From: Siccirubricoccus sp. G192
Lineage (GTDB): Bacteria > Pseudomonadota > Alphaproteobacteria > Acetobacterales > Acetobacteraceae
NCBI RefSeq assembly: GCF_019084075.1
Contig: NZ_JAHREN010000001.1
Span: 3,932,501 to 3,996,500 of the forward strand
Length of the DNA stretch: 64,000 nt
Reading direction: 5' to 3'
Of this stretch, positions 1-7,111 are shown piece after piece. Position numbers and translations under genes: made by a program. Positions within the stretch are counted from its first letter, which is position 1; the number at the start of each line of letters is the position of its first letter. The notes under the pieces were generated by a model. That model was not told where the DNA came from and ran no database searches. It saw nothing but the letters and a program-made list of their open reading frames with translations.

Positions 1-180
1 TCAGATAGCTTGGCCTGGAAGATGCGCGCGATGGTGTCGGTGGAACCGCCCGGCGGAAATGGGATGATGAGGCGCACCGGCCGCTCGGGCCAGGCCCCTG
101 CGCCGCCCCCCCTGGGCACGGAGCAGGGACGGCGCGGCGAGGCCGGCGGCCGTCACGGCCAGCAGGGTGCGACGATGCAT
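1..180 (-). CDS. Bug/TctC-family substrate-binding protein, N-terminal part (frameshifted)
   Basis: The start of a periplasmic binding protein of the Bug (TctC) family; the remainder lies beyond the window edge. Translation from the ATG at 180 gives a signal peptide beginning MHRRTLLAV. The family hallmark WPERPVRLIIPFPPGGSTD, typical of the mature N-terminus, follows in a different frame. The break falls in a run of seven C at 106-112 (six would keep the frame), so it is probably a sequence error. It follows the LysR gene on the same strand with a 75-base gap, so the regulator may control it. The ligand cannot be predicted; family members bind carboxylates. Confidence 0.75.
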   Translation of the reverse strand: MHRRTLLAVTAAGLAAPSLLRAQGGRRRGLARAAGAPHHPISAGRFHRHHRAHLPGQAI

Positions 181-255
181 GGGCGATCCTTGGCGCTTGT
201 TGTGTTGCCAGCCTATGGAATTCCGCAGGAAAAGTGGAGGGCCGGCAATGCGGGC

Positions 256-1152
256 TCAAGCCTCGACCAGCTCGGCCATGGCGGTATCGGCCTGGAAGCC
301 GGCCTCGATCTGCTGCGCCAGCGCCTCCGCCACCACGCCCCCGCCGCCGCGGAGCAGCAGGATGCCGAATTCCGGCAGCGGCGGCAGACCCTCCGCCGCA
401 CCGAGGCGCCTCAGCCCCGGCGGCAAGGGGCCGGGCGTGCTGATGGTGATGGCCAGACCCGCCAGGGCCGGCGCATGGGTCCCGGTCTGGGTCTGGCTGG
501 TATAGGCAACCCGGAAGCGCCGCCCCTGGGCCTCCAGCGCCCGCAGCGCGGCGGAGCGCCAGCAGCAGCCCGGATGCGCCAGGGCCAGCGGCAGCGGGTC
601 ACGCCGGTGGATCGGCTGGGTGGCGCTGCCGACCCAGTGCAGCGGACCGCGCCAGAGCGTGGTCGCCTCCCCCGGCGACGGGTGGTAGTCGCCCTCGGTG
701 ATGAGGCTGAGATCGAGCTCGTCCCGGCGCAGGCGCTCGACCAGTTCCGTCGAGGCAGCGCAGGTCACCTGGACCTCCACCGCGGGATGGGTCTCGGCGA
801 AGGCGGCCAGGATGCCGGGCAGCCAGCGCAGCGCATAGTCGTCCGGGGTGCCGAGCCGCACCGTGCCGGCCACGCCGGGCGCGTGGAAGCCGGCCAGGAT
901 CTCGTCATGCATGGCGAGGAAGGACCGCGCCCGCTCCAGCAGCCAGGCGCCATGCGGCGTCGGCGCCATGCCGCGAGGGCCGCGCTCCAGCAGGGGCTGG
1001 CCGAGCAATTCCTCCAGCCGGCGCATCTGCATGGAGACGGCGGATTGGGTGCGGCCGACGCGCTGAGCGGCGCGGGTGACGCTGCCGCCTTCGGCCACCA
1101 GGACGAAGGCGCGCAGCAGATCGGGGTCGAGGCCGGGCGGCAAGCCGGACAT
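256..1152 (-). CDS. LysR-family transcriptional regulator
   Basis: A DNA-binding regulator of about 298 residues with normal LysR length and layout. The N-terminal winged helix-turn-helix spans roughly residues 9-68, with the recognition segment SVTRAAQRVGRTQSAVS at 24-40. The periplasmic-binding-like effector domain follows from about residue 92. The ATG at 1152 is preferred over an upstream in-frame ATG at 1203, because the longer form would place the LysR operator at 1176-1192 inside the coding sequence. It is divergent from the DUF1127 gene and upstream of a Bug binding protein, the usual position for a regulator sensing the ligand of a neighbouring uptake or catabolic gene. The effector is unknown. 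Confidence 0.9.
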   Translation of the reverse strand: MSGLPPGLDPDLLRAFVLVAEGGSVTRAAQRVGRTQSAVSMQMRRLEELLGQPLLERGPRGMAPTPHGAWLLERARSFLAMHDEILAGFHAPGVAGTVRLGTPDDYALRWLPGILAAFAETHPAVEVQVTCAASTELVERLRRDELDLSLITEGDYHPSPGEATTLWRGPLHWVGSATQPIHRRDPLPLALAHPGCCWRSAALRALEAQGRRFRVAYTSQTQTGTHAPALAGLAITISTPGPLPPGLRRLGAAEGLPPLPEFGILLLRGGGGVVAEALAQQIEAGFQADTAMAELVEA

Positions 1153-1175
1153 GGGCGGCACTCCTCGCCGCGGAT

Positions 1176-1192
1176 TATCAAAAACCTTGATA
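1176..1192. promoter_or_regulatory. LysR-type operator (T-N11-A box)
   Basis: The inverted repeat TATCAA-N5-TTGATA contains the classical LysR box ATC-N9-GAT. It lies 24 bases upstream of the LysR start and 75 bases before the divergent DUF1127 gene. This is the normal place for an autoregulatory site that also controls the divergent promoter. Binding is inferred from the motif. Confidence 0.65.
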
Positions 1193-1266
1193 TAGACCGT
1201 CAATACAATTCGTTTTCCTTATCTTCTCCATCGCGGCAGGCTCCGGGACGAGAGGAGCACCTGACC

Positions 1267-1491
1267 ATGGCGATCCCGGACATCCTGCATCCCCACAGCT
1301 TGCACCGCACCGGCTGGCCATACCTGGCCGTGCCGCGCCTTCCCTCACTGATCGCCATGCTGCGCGCCATCCAGACCCGGCGGCAATTGGCGCAGATGGA
1401 CGACCGGATGCTGCGCGACATCGGCCTCAGCCGCACCGATGCCCTGGCGGAAGCCGGCCGCGCGCCTTGGGATCTCGGGCGCCGCTGCTGA
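1267..1491 (+). CDS. DUF1127 (YjiS-like) small protein
   Basis: A 74-residue protein with a C-terminal arginine-rich DUF1127 helix pair (RRQLAQMDDRMLRDIGLS, about residues 39-56). Characterised members in Rhodobacter and Agrobacterium are small RNA-binding or stress-linked proteins; that role is known for the family, not shown here. A GAGGAG ribosome-binding site lies about ten bases before the ATG. It is divergent from the LysR gene, with the LysR operator between them, and its stop directly abuts the stop of the convergent osmC gene. Confidence 0.85.
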   Translation: MAIPDILHPHSLHRTGWPYLAVPRLPSLIAMLRAIQTRRQLAQMDDRMLRDIGLSRTDALAEAGRAPWDLGRRC

Positions 1492-1923
1492 TCACTCCAG
1501 CTTGGCGTCGAGGGTGATCTCGGCGTTCAGCACGCGGGAGACGGGGCAGCCGGCCTTCGCCTCCCCGGCCAGGCGCTGGAACTCCTCCTCCTTGCAGCCG
1601 GGCACCCGGGCGCGGAGCGAGAGCGCCACCGCGGCGATCTTCCAGCCGCCCGGCTCCTGCTCCATGGAAAGCTTGGCCTCGGTCCTGAGGCTTTCCGGGG
1701 TATGGCCGGCGCCGGTGAGCTTGAAAGCCAGCGCCATGGTGAAACAGCCGGCATGGGCGGCGGCGATCAGCTCCTCCGGGTTGGTGCCCTGGCCATTCTC
1801 GAAGCGGGCGGAGAAGCCATAGGGCGTGTCGCGCAGGGTGCCGCTCTGGGTGCTCAGGCTGCCCTTGCCCTCCTTGCCGGTGCCCTGCCAAGCGGCGCTG
1901 CCGTTGCGGTGGATGGTGGCCAT
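1492..1923 (-). CDS. osmC: OsmC-type organic hydroperoxide peroxidase
   Basis: A cytoplasmic thiol peroxidase of 143 residues that reduces organic hydroperoxides. The sequence follows E. coli OsmC closely through the segments GTNPEELIAAAHAGCF and KAGCPVSRVLNAEITLD. The two reactive cysteines are present: Cys60, the peroxidatic one, and Cys126. The ATG at 1923 is chosen because it gives the canonical MxxIHRNGSA start; an ATG three codons upstream is also possible. It is a single gene, convergent with the DUF1127 gene without spacing. Confidence 0.93.
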   Translation of the reverse strand: MATIHRNGSAAWQGTGKEGKGSLSTQSGTLRDTPYGFSARFENGQGTNPEELIAAAHAGCFTMALAFKLTGAGHTPESLRTEAKLSMEQEPGGWKIAAVALSLRARVPGCKEEEFQRLAGEAKAGCPVSRVLNAEITLDAKLE

Positions 1924-2010
1924 GCGATGCATCTCCCCGGTTGTGGCGCGGACCGGGCCTGCCCCTGCCCGCGCAGTTGAACGGGATCATCCCGTCATGG
2001 GTTGGGCGCG

Positions 2011-2691
2011 CTACTCCCCCGCCGGCACGCCCATGGATTGCCGGCGCAGCTCCGCCATCTCGGCGCGCAGCGTCGCCACCTCGGCCCGCAGCACCGCCAG
2101 TTCCTCGCCTACCGGGTCGCAGGGCGTGTCGCCCAGCCCATAGCCGGGCGAGGTGCCGGCCACCGGCCGCGCCGGCATGACCCGATGCTCCTGCGGCGGC
2201 CGTGCCGGGATGCCGACCACGGTGGCGCCCGGCGGCACCTCGGCCACCACCACCGCATTGGCGCCGATGCGGGCGCCATCGCCCACGCGGATCGGCCCCA
2301 GCACCTGCGCGCCGGCGCCGATCGCCACGCCATCGCCGATCGTCGGGTGCCGCTTGCCCGGGCTGCCGGACAGGCCGCCCAGCGTGACGCCGTGATAGAT
2401 CAGCACGTCATCGCCGATCTCCGCCGTCTCCCCCACCACCACGCCCATGCCATGGTCGATGAAGAGCCGCCTGCCGATGCGGGCGCCGGGATGGATCTCG
2501 ATGCCGGTGATGAAGCGGTTGGTATGGGAAACCATGCGCGCCAGGCCGCGCAGCCCGGCGCGGTAGAGCGCATGCGCCGGCCGGTGCAGCAGCACCGCCT
2601 GCAAGCCCGCATAGCAGGTGAAGGCTTCCAGCCAGCCTGGCCGTGCCGGGTCACGGGCGCGGACGGTGCGGGCGAGCTCGATCAGTTCCAT
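2011..2691 (-). CDS. cysE: Serine O-acetyltransferase
   Basis: Converts L-serine and acetyl-CoA to O-acetylserine, the first step of cysteine synthesis. The 226-residue protein has a helical N-terminal part followed by the left-handed beta-helix hexapeptide domain. The catalytic segment [20 protein letters not shown] holds the conserved Asp79-His80 pair. A C-terminal extension of about 60 residues ends in heptad-like [20 protein letters not shown], probably a short coiled coil. It lies 42 bases downstream of the cysteine synthase gene on the same strand, forming a cysK-cysE operon. Confidence 0.93.
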   Translation of the reverse strand: MELIELARTVRARDPARPGWLEAFTCYAGLQAVLLHRPAHALYRAGLRGLARMVSHTNRFITGIEIHPGARIGRRLFIDHGMGVVVGETAEIGDDVLIYHGVTLGGLSGSPGKRHPTIGDGVAIGAGAQVLGPIRVGDGARIGANAVVVAEVPPGATVVGIPARPPQEHRVMPARPVAGTSPGYGLGDTPCDPVGEELAVLRAEVATLRAEMAELRRQSMGVPAGE

Positions 2692-2733
2692 CAGAGGCCC
2701 CTTGCATCTTGGTGAGCCGATTCCCGGATCACC

Positions 2734-3774
2734 TCACGCCAGCCAGGACGGCACCGGCAGGTTCCGCTCGCGCAGGAAGGCCGGATTGAACAGCTTGCTC
2801 TGATACCGCGCGCCGCCGTCGCAGAGCACCGTCACGATGGTATGGCCGGGTCCCATCTGGCGCGCGACGCGGATCGCCGCCGCCACATTGATCCCGGCCG
2901 AACCGCCGACCGAGAGGCCCTCGTGCAGTTGCAGGCCGAACACCTGTTCCAGCGCCTCCTCATCCGGGATCTGCACCGCGCCGTCGATCACGCCCCGCGC
3001 GACCTCCAGGTTGCCCGGCACGTTCGAGGCCTGGCCGATGCCCTCGGTAACGGAATTGCCCTCGGCCTTCATCTCCCCGGTACTGATCCAGGAATAGAGG
3101 CCGCTGCCCATCGGGTCGGCCAAAACGATGCGCACGCCGGGCCGCTTCGCCTTCAGCGCGCGCGCCACCCCCGCCAGCGTGCCGCCGGTGCCGCAGGAGC
3201 AGGTGAAGGCGTCCACCCTGCCGCCGGTCTGCGCCCAGATCTCCGGCCCCGTGGTCGCCTCATGCGCCGCGCCATTGGCCAGGTTGCCGAACTGGTTGGC
3301 CCAGATCACGCGCTCCCCCGCCGCCTGCATCTCCTCGGCGATGCGGCGGGAGAAATGCACGTAATGGCCAGGGTCGCGGTAGGGCTTGGCCGGGATCAGC
3401 CTGAGGTCCGCGCCGATCATGCGGAGGAAGTCGATCTTCTCGCGGCTCTGCGTCTCCGGCACCACGATGATGCTGCGGTAGCCGCGCGCATTGGCCGCGA
3501 GGGTCAGGCCGATACCGGTATTGCCGGCCGTGCCCTCCACCACCATGCCGGGCTCGCCCGGGATCAGTTGGCCACGCCGCTCGGCATCCTCGATGATGCC
3601 GAGCGCGGCGCGGTCCTTCACCGAACCGCCGGGATTCATGAATTCCGCCTTGCCCAGGATCTCGCAGCCCGTGGCCTCGCTGGCGCGGCGGAGGCGGATG
3701 AGCGGCGTATTGCCGACGGCGCCGGCGAAGCCGTCCACCACATGGGTCGAGGTTGGGGTTGGTTCGGCGTTCAT
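2734..3774 (-). CDS. cysK: Cysteine synthase A (O-acetylserine sulfhydrylase)
   Basis: PLP enzyme of 346 residues that forms cysteine from O-acetylserine and sulfide. The PLP lysine is Lys53 in MNPGGSVKDRAAL. The substrate loop EGTAGNTGIGL (about 80-90) and the phosphate-binding CGTGGT loop are visible. The protein is somewhat longer than E. coli CysK, with extended ends; this matches the cysteine synthase A forms common in alphaproteobacteria. It is first gene of the two-gene operon with cysE, which makes its substrate. A cystathionine beta-synthase role is unlikely, because no CBS domain is present. Confidence 0.92.
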   Translation of the reverse strand: MNAEPTPTSTHVVDGFAGAVGNTPLIRLRRASEATGCEILGKAEFMNPGGSVKDRAALGIIEDAERRGQLIPGEPGMVVEGTAGNTGIGLTLAANARGYRSIIVVPETQSREKIDFLRMIGADLRLIPAKPYRDPGHYVHFSRRIAEEMQAAGERVIWANQFGNLANGAAHEATTGPEIWAQTGGRVDAFTCSCGTGGTLAGVARALKAKRPGVRIVLADPMGSGLYSWISTGEMKAEGNSVTEGIGQASNVPGNLEVARGVIDGAVQIPDEEALEQVFGLQLHEGLSVGGSAGINVAAAIRVARQMGPGHTIVTVLCDGGARYQSKLFNPAFLRERNLPVPSWLA

Positions 3775-3912
3775 GGGGCCTCCGCGCTCCTGGTGATCTG
3801 TTGGCGGGTCTGGTGGGTATTCAAGGGGCCAGGCAGCGATCCATGGCCTGACCCATGCATTCGAATGGATCCTTGCTGGCGAGGGTGCTTGACCAGCCTT
3901 GGCCCGCCATTA

Positions 3913-3927
3913 GAACACAAAGCGAAC
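3913..3927. promoter_or_regulatory. LexA (SOS) box, alphaproteobacterial type
   Basis: GAAC-ACAAAGC-GAAC is an exact match to the direct-repeat LexA operator of alphaproteobacteria (GAAC-N7-GAAC, the complement of GTTC-N7-GTTC). It directly abuts the first ATG of the imuA gene. This supports SOS control and suggests either a leaderless transcript or use of a start codon further in. Confidence 0.75.
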
Positions 3928-4830
3928 ATGACCTCAGCCAATCCCCCCGATCAGGGTGCCGGCGATGCCGCCGGCCATCCCATGGACCGCCCCGCCCTGC
4001 TCGCCGCGTTGCGGGCGCGCGTTGCCCGTGGCGCCCACCTGCCCCCTACCCTGCCCTTATGCGCAGCGATCGACCAGGGGCTTCCCGGCGGCGGCCTGGC
4101 CCGCGCTGCGGCGCATGAGGTGCTGGCTGCCGATCCCGGTGCCGCCGCCGGCTTCTGCGCCATGCTCCTCGCCCGCGCCGCACGCCCACTGGAAGGGACG
4201 CCGCTCGGCGCGGTCGTGTGGATCGCGGCGGAGCCGGAGGCCTGGCCGCCCGGCCTGGCGCGGTTCGGCCTCTCGCCGGCGGATCTCGTGCTGGTGCGGG
4301 CGCCGCATCCGGACGATGGCCTCTGGGCCATGGAGGAAAGCCTGCGCTGCCCCGGCGTGGCCGGGGCGCTGCTGGTGCTGCCGGAACTCGACCTCACCGC
4401 CGCGCGGCGGCTGCAACTGGCGGCCGAGGCGGGAGGCGCCATCGGCCTGCTGCTGCGCCCGGACAGCGAGGCGGCGGGCGACTCGGCGGCACTGACCCGC
4501 TGGCGCGTCGGCGCGCTGGCCGGGGCCGGCACGCCGCTCGCCGCCGGCCGGACCCTTGCGGAGGGTGCGGCGCATGGCCTCGGCGACCCACGCTGGCAAC
4601 TCGACCTGCTGCGCTGCCGTGGCGGGCGGCCGCAGAGCTGGCGGGTGGTCTGGAAACCCGCCGCCGAGCGGCTGGAGCTGGACCATGCGGAGGGGCTGGA
4701 GATGGACGCCGCGGAGCAACCGGGGACAGACTTCGTGGCCCTACCCGGCAGCGACCCTGCCGCCGAAACCACGCCCGGCCGCGCCAGGCGCCGCCGCACC
4801 CGCTTCCCACCCCGCCATGATGTCGACTGA
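3928..4830 (+). CDS. imuA: ImuA-like mutagenesis protein (RecA/SulA-like)
   Basis: About 300 residues with the ImuA pattern: the segment LPGGGLARAAAHEVLAADPG (about 51-70), a RecA-like core, and LLRCRGGRPQSWRVVW near the end. ImuA normally works with ImuB and the error-prone polymerase DnaE2 in DNA-damage-induced mutagenesis. Here neither partner follows; the next gene is an unrelated small protein. A perfect LexA box directly precedes the ATG at 3928. An internal ATG at 3982 would leave more room for a leader and may be the real start. The C-terminal 60 residues are poorly conserved and end in a basic patch. Confidence 0.75.
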   Translation: MTSANPPDQGAGDAAGHPMDRPALLAALRARVARGAHLPPTLPLCAAIDQGLPGGGLARAAAHEVLAADPGAAAGFCAMLLARAARPLEGTPLGAVVWIAAEPEAWPPGLARFGLSPADLVLVRAPHPDDGLWAMEESLRCPGVAGALLVLPELDLTAARRLQLAAEAGGAIGLLLRPDSEAAGDSAALTRWRVGALAGAGTPLAAGRTLAEGAAHGLGDPRWQLDLLRCRGGRPQSWRVVWKPAAERLELDHAEGLEMDAAEQPGTDFVALPGSDPAAETTPGRARRRRTRFPPRHDVD

Positions 4831-4874
4831 TCTGGCTGCCGATCCCCGGGCACCGGCCATGGCCATCCTTTATT

Positions 4875-4895
4875 TGCGAATCAGTCTCAATTGCA
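4875..4895. promoter_or_regulatory. Fur-like operator
   Basis: TGCGAAT-N7-AATTGCA is an imperfect inverted repeat inside an AT-rich stretch that stands out from its GC-rich surroundings. It resembles the TGCAAAT/ATTTGCA Fur boxes of alphaproteobacteria. It lies 32 bases before the start of the 4928 gene. Iron control is an inference from the motif. Confidence 0.45.
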
Positions 4896-4927
4896 GTATC
4901 CTTGCCGCCCCGGCAGGAGACCCACCG

Positions 4928-5377
4928 ATGGCGACACATGGACTCCCCACCTGGCCCTGGGCCGATACCCCGGCCGATGACCTGCCCCCGGCCGAGCGCC
5001 TGCTGCTGGAGGCCATGCGGCGCTGGGCCGCCGCCGCCCGGGCCGGCCACCCGCCTTTGCCGGCGCTGCGTCCGCCCCTCATCGCCGAGGACGCCGCCGT
5101 CGCCATCGCGCCGCTCGATGCCCTGCTGCATGGCCTCGCGGCCTGGCAGCCCCTGCCGCTCGGCTGCCCCCTCTGCCCCGATGTGGCGGCGGAGGAGGCG
5201 CAGTTGCTGCTGGGCTGCGCCCTGGTCCAGCGCGGCGCCCGGCGGGAGGGGCTGGCCCTGCTGCTGCGCTGGCTGCCGCCGGCCCAGGCCTATGCCGCCA
5301 TGCCGGCCGCCATCCATCTGGGCGCAGCGCTGCGCCAGGCCGGGCTGCTGCTGCGCAACCCGCTGCGGCCACGGTGA
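4928..5377 (+). CDS. Hypothetical protein behind a Fur-like site
   Basis: A 149-residue alanine- and leucine-rich cytoplasmic protein I do not recognise. A good ribosome-binding site (AGGAGA) lies eight bases before the ATG. The only notable motif is a cysteine pair, CPLCPD, near residue 80, which could bind a metal. The second half is rich in hydrophobic helices (AQLLLGCALVQRG, LALLLRWLPPAQAY) but shows no clear membrane segment. A Fur-like operator upstream suggests expression under iron limitation. It is downstream of imuA but has its own promoter region, and its stop lies seven bases from the stop of the convergent SDR gene. Confidence 0.7.
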   Translation: MATHGLPTWPWADTPADDLPPAERLLLEAMRRWAAAARAGHPPLPALRPPLIAEDAAVAIAPLDALLHGLAAWQPLPLGCPLCPDVAAEEAQLLLGCALVQRGARREGLALLLRWLPPAQAYAAMPAAIHLGAALRQAGLLLRNPLRPR

Positions 5378-5384
5378 GGCGGGC

Positions 5385-6149
5385 TCAGCCCAGCGTCAGC
5401 CCGCCATCCACCACGATGGTCTGGCCCGTCACCATGGCGGCGCCGGCCAGCAGGAAGACCATCACCTCGGCCAGGTCCTCCGTGGTGCAGCGGCGCTTCA
5501 GCAGGGCCTTGTCGATGCTGCCTGCCCGCTGCTCATTGGTCCATTCGATCTGCCAATTGCTGTCCACCGCGCCGGGCGCCACCGCATTCACCCGCACCTC
5601 CGGCGCCAGGCTGCGCGCCAGGTTCCTGGTAAGGCTGATGACCCCCGCCTTGGTCGCGCCATAGGCCATGGAACTCCCGGGCGAGTTCAGCCCGGCGATC
5701 GAGGCGGTATTCACCACCGCGCCCCGCGCCGCCCGCAGCGCCGGCGCCGCCGCCTTGGCGCAGCGGAAGACGCCGAGCAGGTTCACCTGCAGCACCGTCT
5801 CCCATAATTCCTCGGTGATGCGGTCAAGCGCCTGGGGCGGGATGCTGGTGCGGGTGCCGGGGGTGCCGGCATTATTGGCCAGGAAGTCCAGCCGGCCGAG
5901 ATCGGCCACGGCCTTGCCCACCATCCGCTCGCAATCCTCCGCATCGCCGACATTGCCGGGGGCGCCGATGACATCGAAGCCGCGGTTGCGCAGCGCCGCC
6001 ACCTGCTCCGGCCCGCGCGCATCATCGGCCAGGTGGTTGATCGCCACCCGGCAGCCATTCTCCGCCAGCATGGTGACGGTGGCGAGGCCGATGCCGGAGG
6101 CGCCGCCGGTCACCAGCGCCGCCTTGCCCTTGAGGTCGTAACGGATCAT
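5385..6149 (-). CDS. SDR-family oxidoreductase
   Basis: Classical short-chain dehydrogenase of 254 residues. The NAD(P)-binding glycine motif TGGASGIG lies near residue 15, NNAG near residue 92, and the active-site YGATK in the segment GSSMAYGATKAGVISL. The C-terminus VDGGLTLG is typical. It is last gene of a four-gene operon (CMD protein, TPP enzyme, hydroxyacyl-CoA dehydrogenase, SDR) and overlaps the preceding gene by four bases (ATGA), indicating translational coupling. It probably oxidises or reduces a hydroxyl intermediate of the same pathway; the substrate is unknown. Confidence 0.88.
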   Translation of the reverse strand: MIRYDLKGKAALVTGGASGIGLATVTMLAENGCRVAINHLADDARGPEQVAALRNRGFDVIGAPGNVGDAEDCERMVGKAVADLGRLDFLANNAGTPGTRTSIPPQALDRITEELWETVLQVNLLGVFRCAKAAAPALRAARGAVVNTASIAGLNSPGSSMAYGATKAGVISLTRNLARSLAPEVRVNAVAPGAVDSNWQIEWTNEQRAGSIDKALLKRRCTTEDLAEVMVFLLAGAAMVTGQTIVVDGGLTLG

Positions 6150-7108
6150 TCGCTTCGCTCCAGCCCTGCCATGGTGCCGATCTCCCGCAATGCCTGCTTC
6201 AGCGCGATCAGGCGGCGGTCGCGCGCCTCGAACAGCGCCTCGGGCGACTTGCCGCTCCAGTCGTAATAGCCGGCGCCGGAGAGCACGCCGGTGCGGCCGG
6301 CCTTCACCAGTCGGTCCAGCGTCTCGCTATGCCCGCGCACCGACGGCGGCGTGTAGCCCTTGTTCGCCAGGATGGCGCGGGAGAGTTCGAGGCCGGTGAA
6401 ATCCGCCTTGGCCAGCACGCCGAGGATGGGCAGGCGCAGCGCCAGGCCATGGACGATGGCGGCATCGATCTCCTCCGGCGTCGCCACGCCGTCATCCAGC
6501 AATTGCTGCACCTCCAGGCCGATCGCCGCCTGGATGCGGTTGGCGACATAGCCGGGGACGAATTTCTTCATGACGATCGGCTGCTTGCCCATCGCCACCA
6601 TCATGTCGCGCACCGTCGCCAGCGCGGCGGGGTCGCATTCCGGCCCGGCGACGAGATCCACCAGGTCCACCAGATAGGGCGGCGTGTACCAATGCGCGAT
6701 CAGCGCGCGGCGCTGCCGCGCGGCCGGCACCAGCGGGAAGACATCCAGCCCGCTGGTATTGCTGGCGAGGATCGCATCGGGCGGCGCCAGCCGGTCCAGT
6801 TCCGCAAACAGCGTGCGCTTGGCCTCCGGCGTCTCGATGATCGCCTCGACGATCACCTCGGCGCCATCCACCGTCTCGGCCAAGGTTTCGTGGCGCGTCA
6901 CCGCCTGGGAGAGATGTGCCGAGGTCCAGTCCGGCGGCGCCTCGCCGCCTGCCACCAGGGTGGCCAGCGCCTTCTCCATCAGCCCCTGCGCCTTGGCCAA
7001 GGTCGCCGGGTTGCTGTCGGTGAGGCGCACCTGATGGCCGCCGAGCGCGAAGACCAGCGCGATGGCATGGCCCATCGTGCCGGCGCCGACAACCGCGATC
7101 CGTGCCAT
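6146..7108 (-). CDS. 3-hydroxyacyl-CoA dehydrogenase family protein
   Basis: 320 residues with an N-terminal Rossmann fold (VVGAGTMGHAIALVFALGG) and a C-terminal helical dimerisation domain. The catalytic region reads IAHWYTPPY where fatty-acid enzymes carry HxxNPP, so the active-site asparagine is replaced by threonine. This is closer to lambda-crystallin or hydroxy-acid dehydrogenase relatives than to a true beta-oxidation enzyme. It lies three bases after the TPP enzyme and overlaps the SDR by four bases. It probably oxidises a 3-hydroxy acid or its CoA ester in the pathway of this operon. Confidence 0.85.
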   Translation of the reverse strand: MARIAVVGAGTMGHAIALVFALGGHQVRLTDSNPATLAKAQGLMEKALATLVAGGEAPPDWTSAHLSQAVTRHETLAETVDGAEVIVEAIIETPEAKRTLFAELDRLAPPDAILASNTSGLDVFPLVPAARQRRALIAHWYTPPYLVDLVDLVAGPECDPAALATVRDMMVAMGKQPIVMKKFVPGYVANRIQAAIGLEVQQLLDDGVATPEEIDAAIVHGLALRLPILGVLAKADFTGLELSRAILANKGYTPPSVRGHSETLDRLVKAGRTGVLSGAGYYDWSGKSPEALFEARDRRLIALKQALREIGTMAGLERSE

Positions 7109-7111
7109 GAC

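Noticed and set aside
2842..4830. Long plus-strand open frame across the cysteine synthase gene
   Set aside because: It is the GC-rich antisense reading of cysK running into imuA. Its first part has no protein-like composition.
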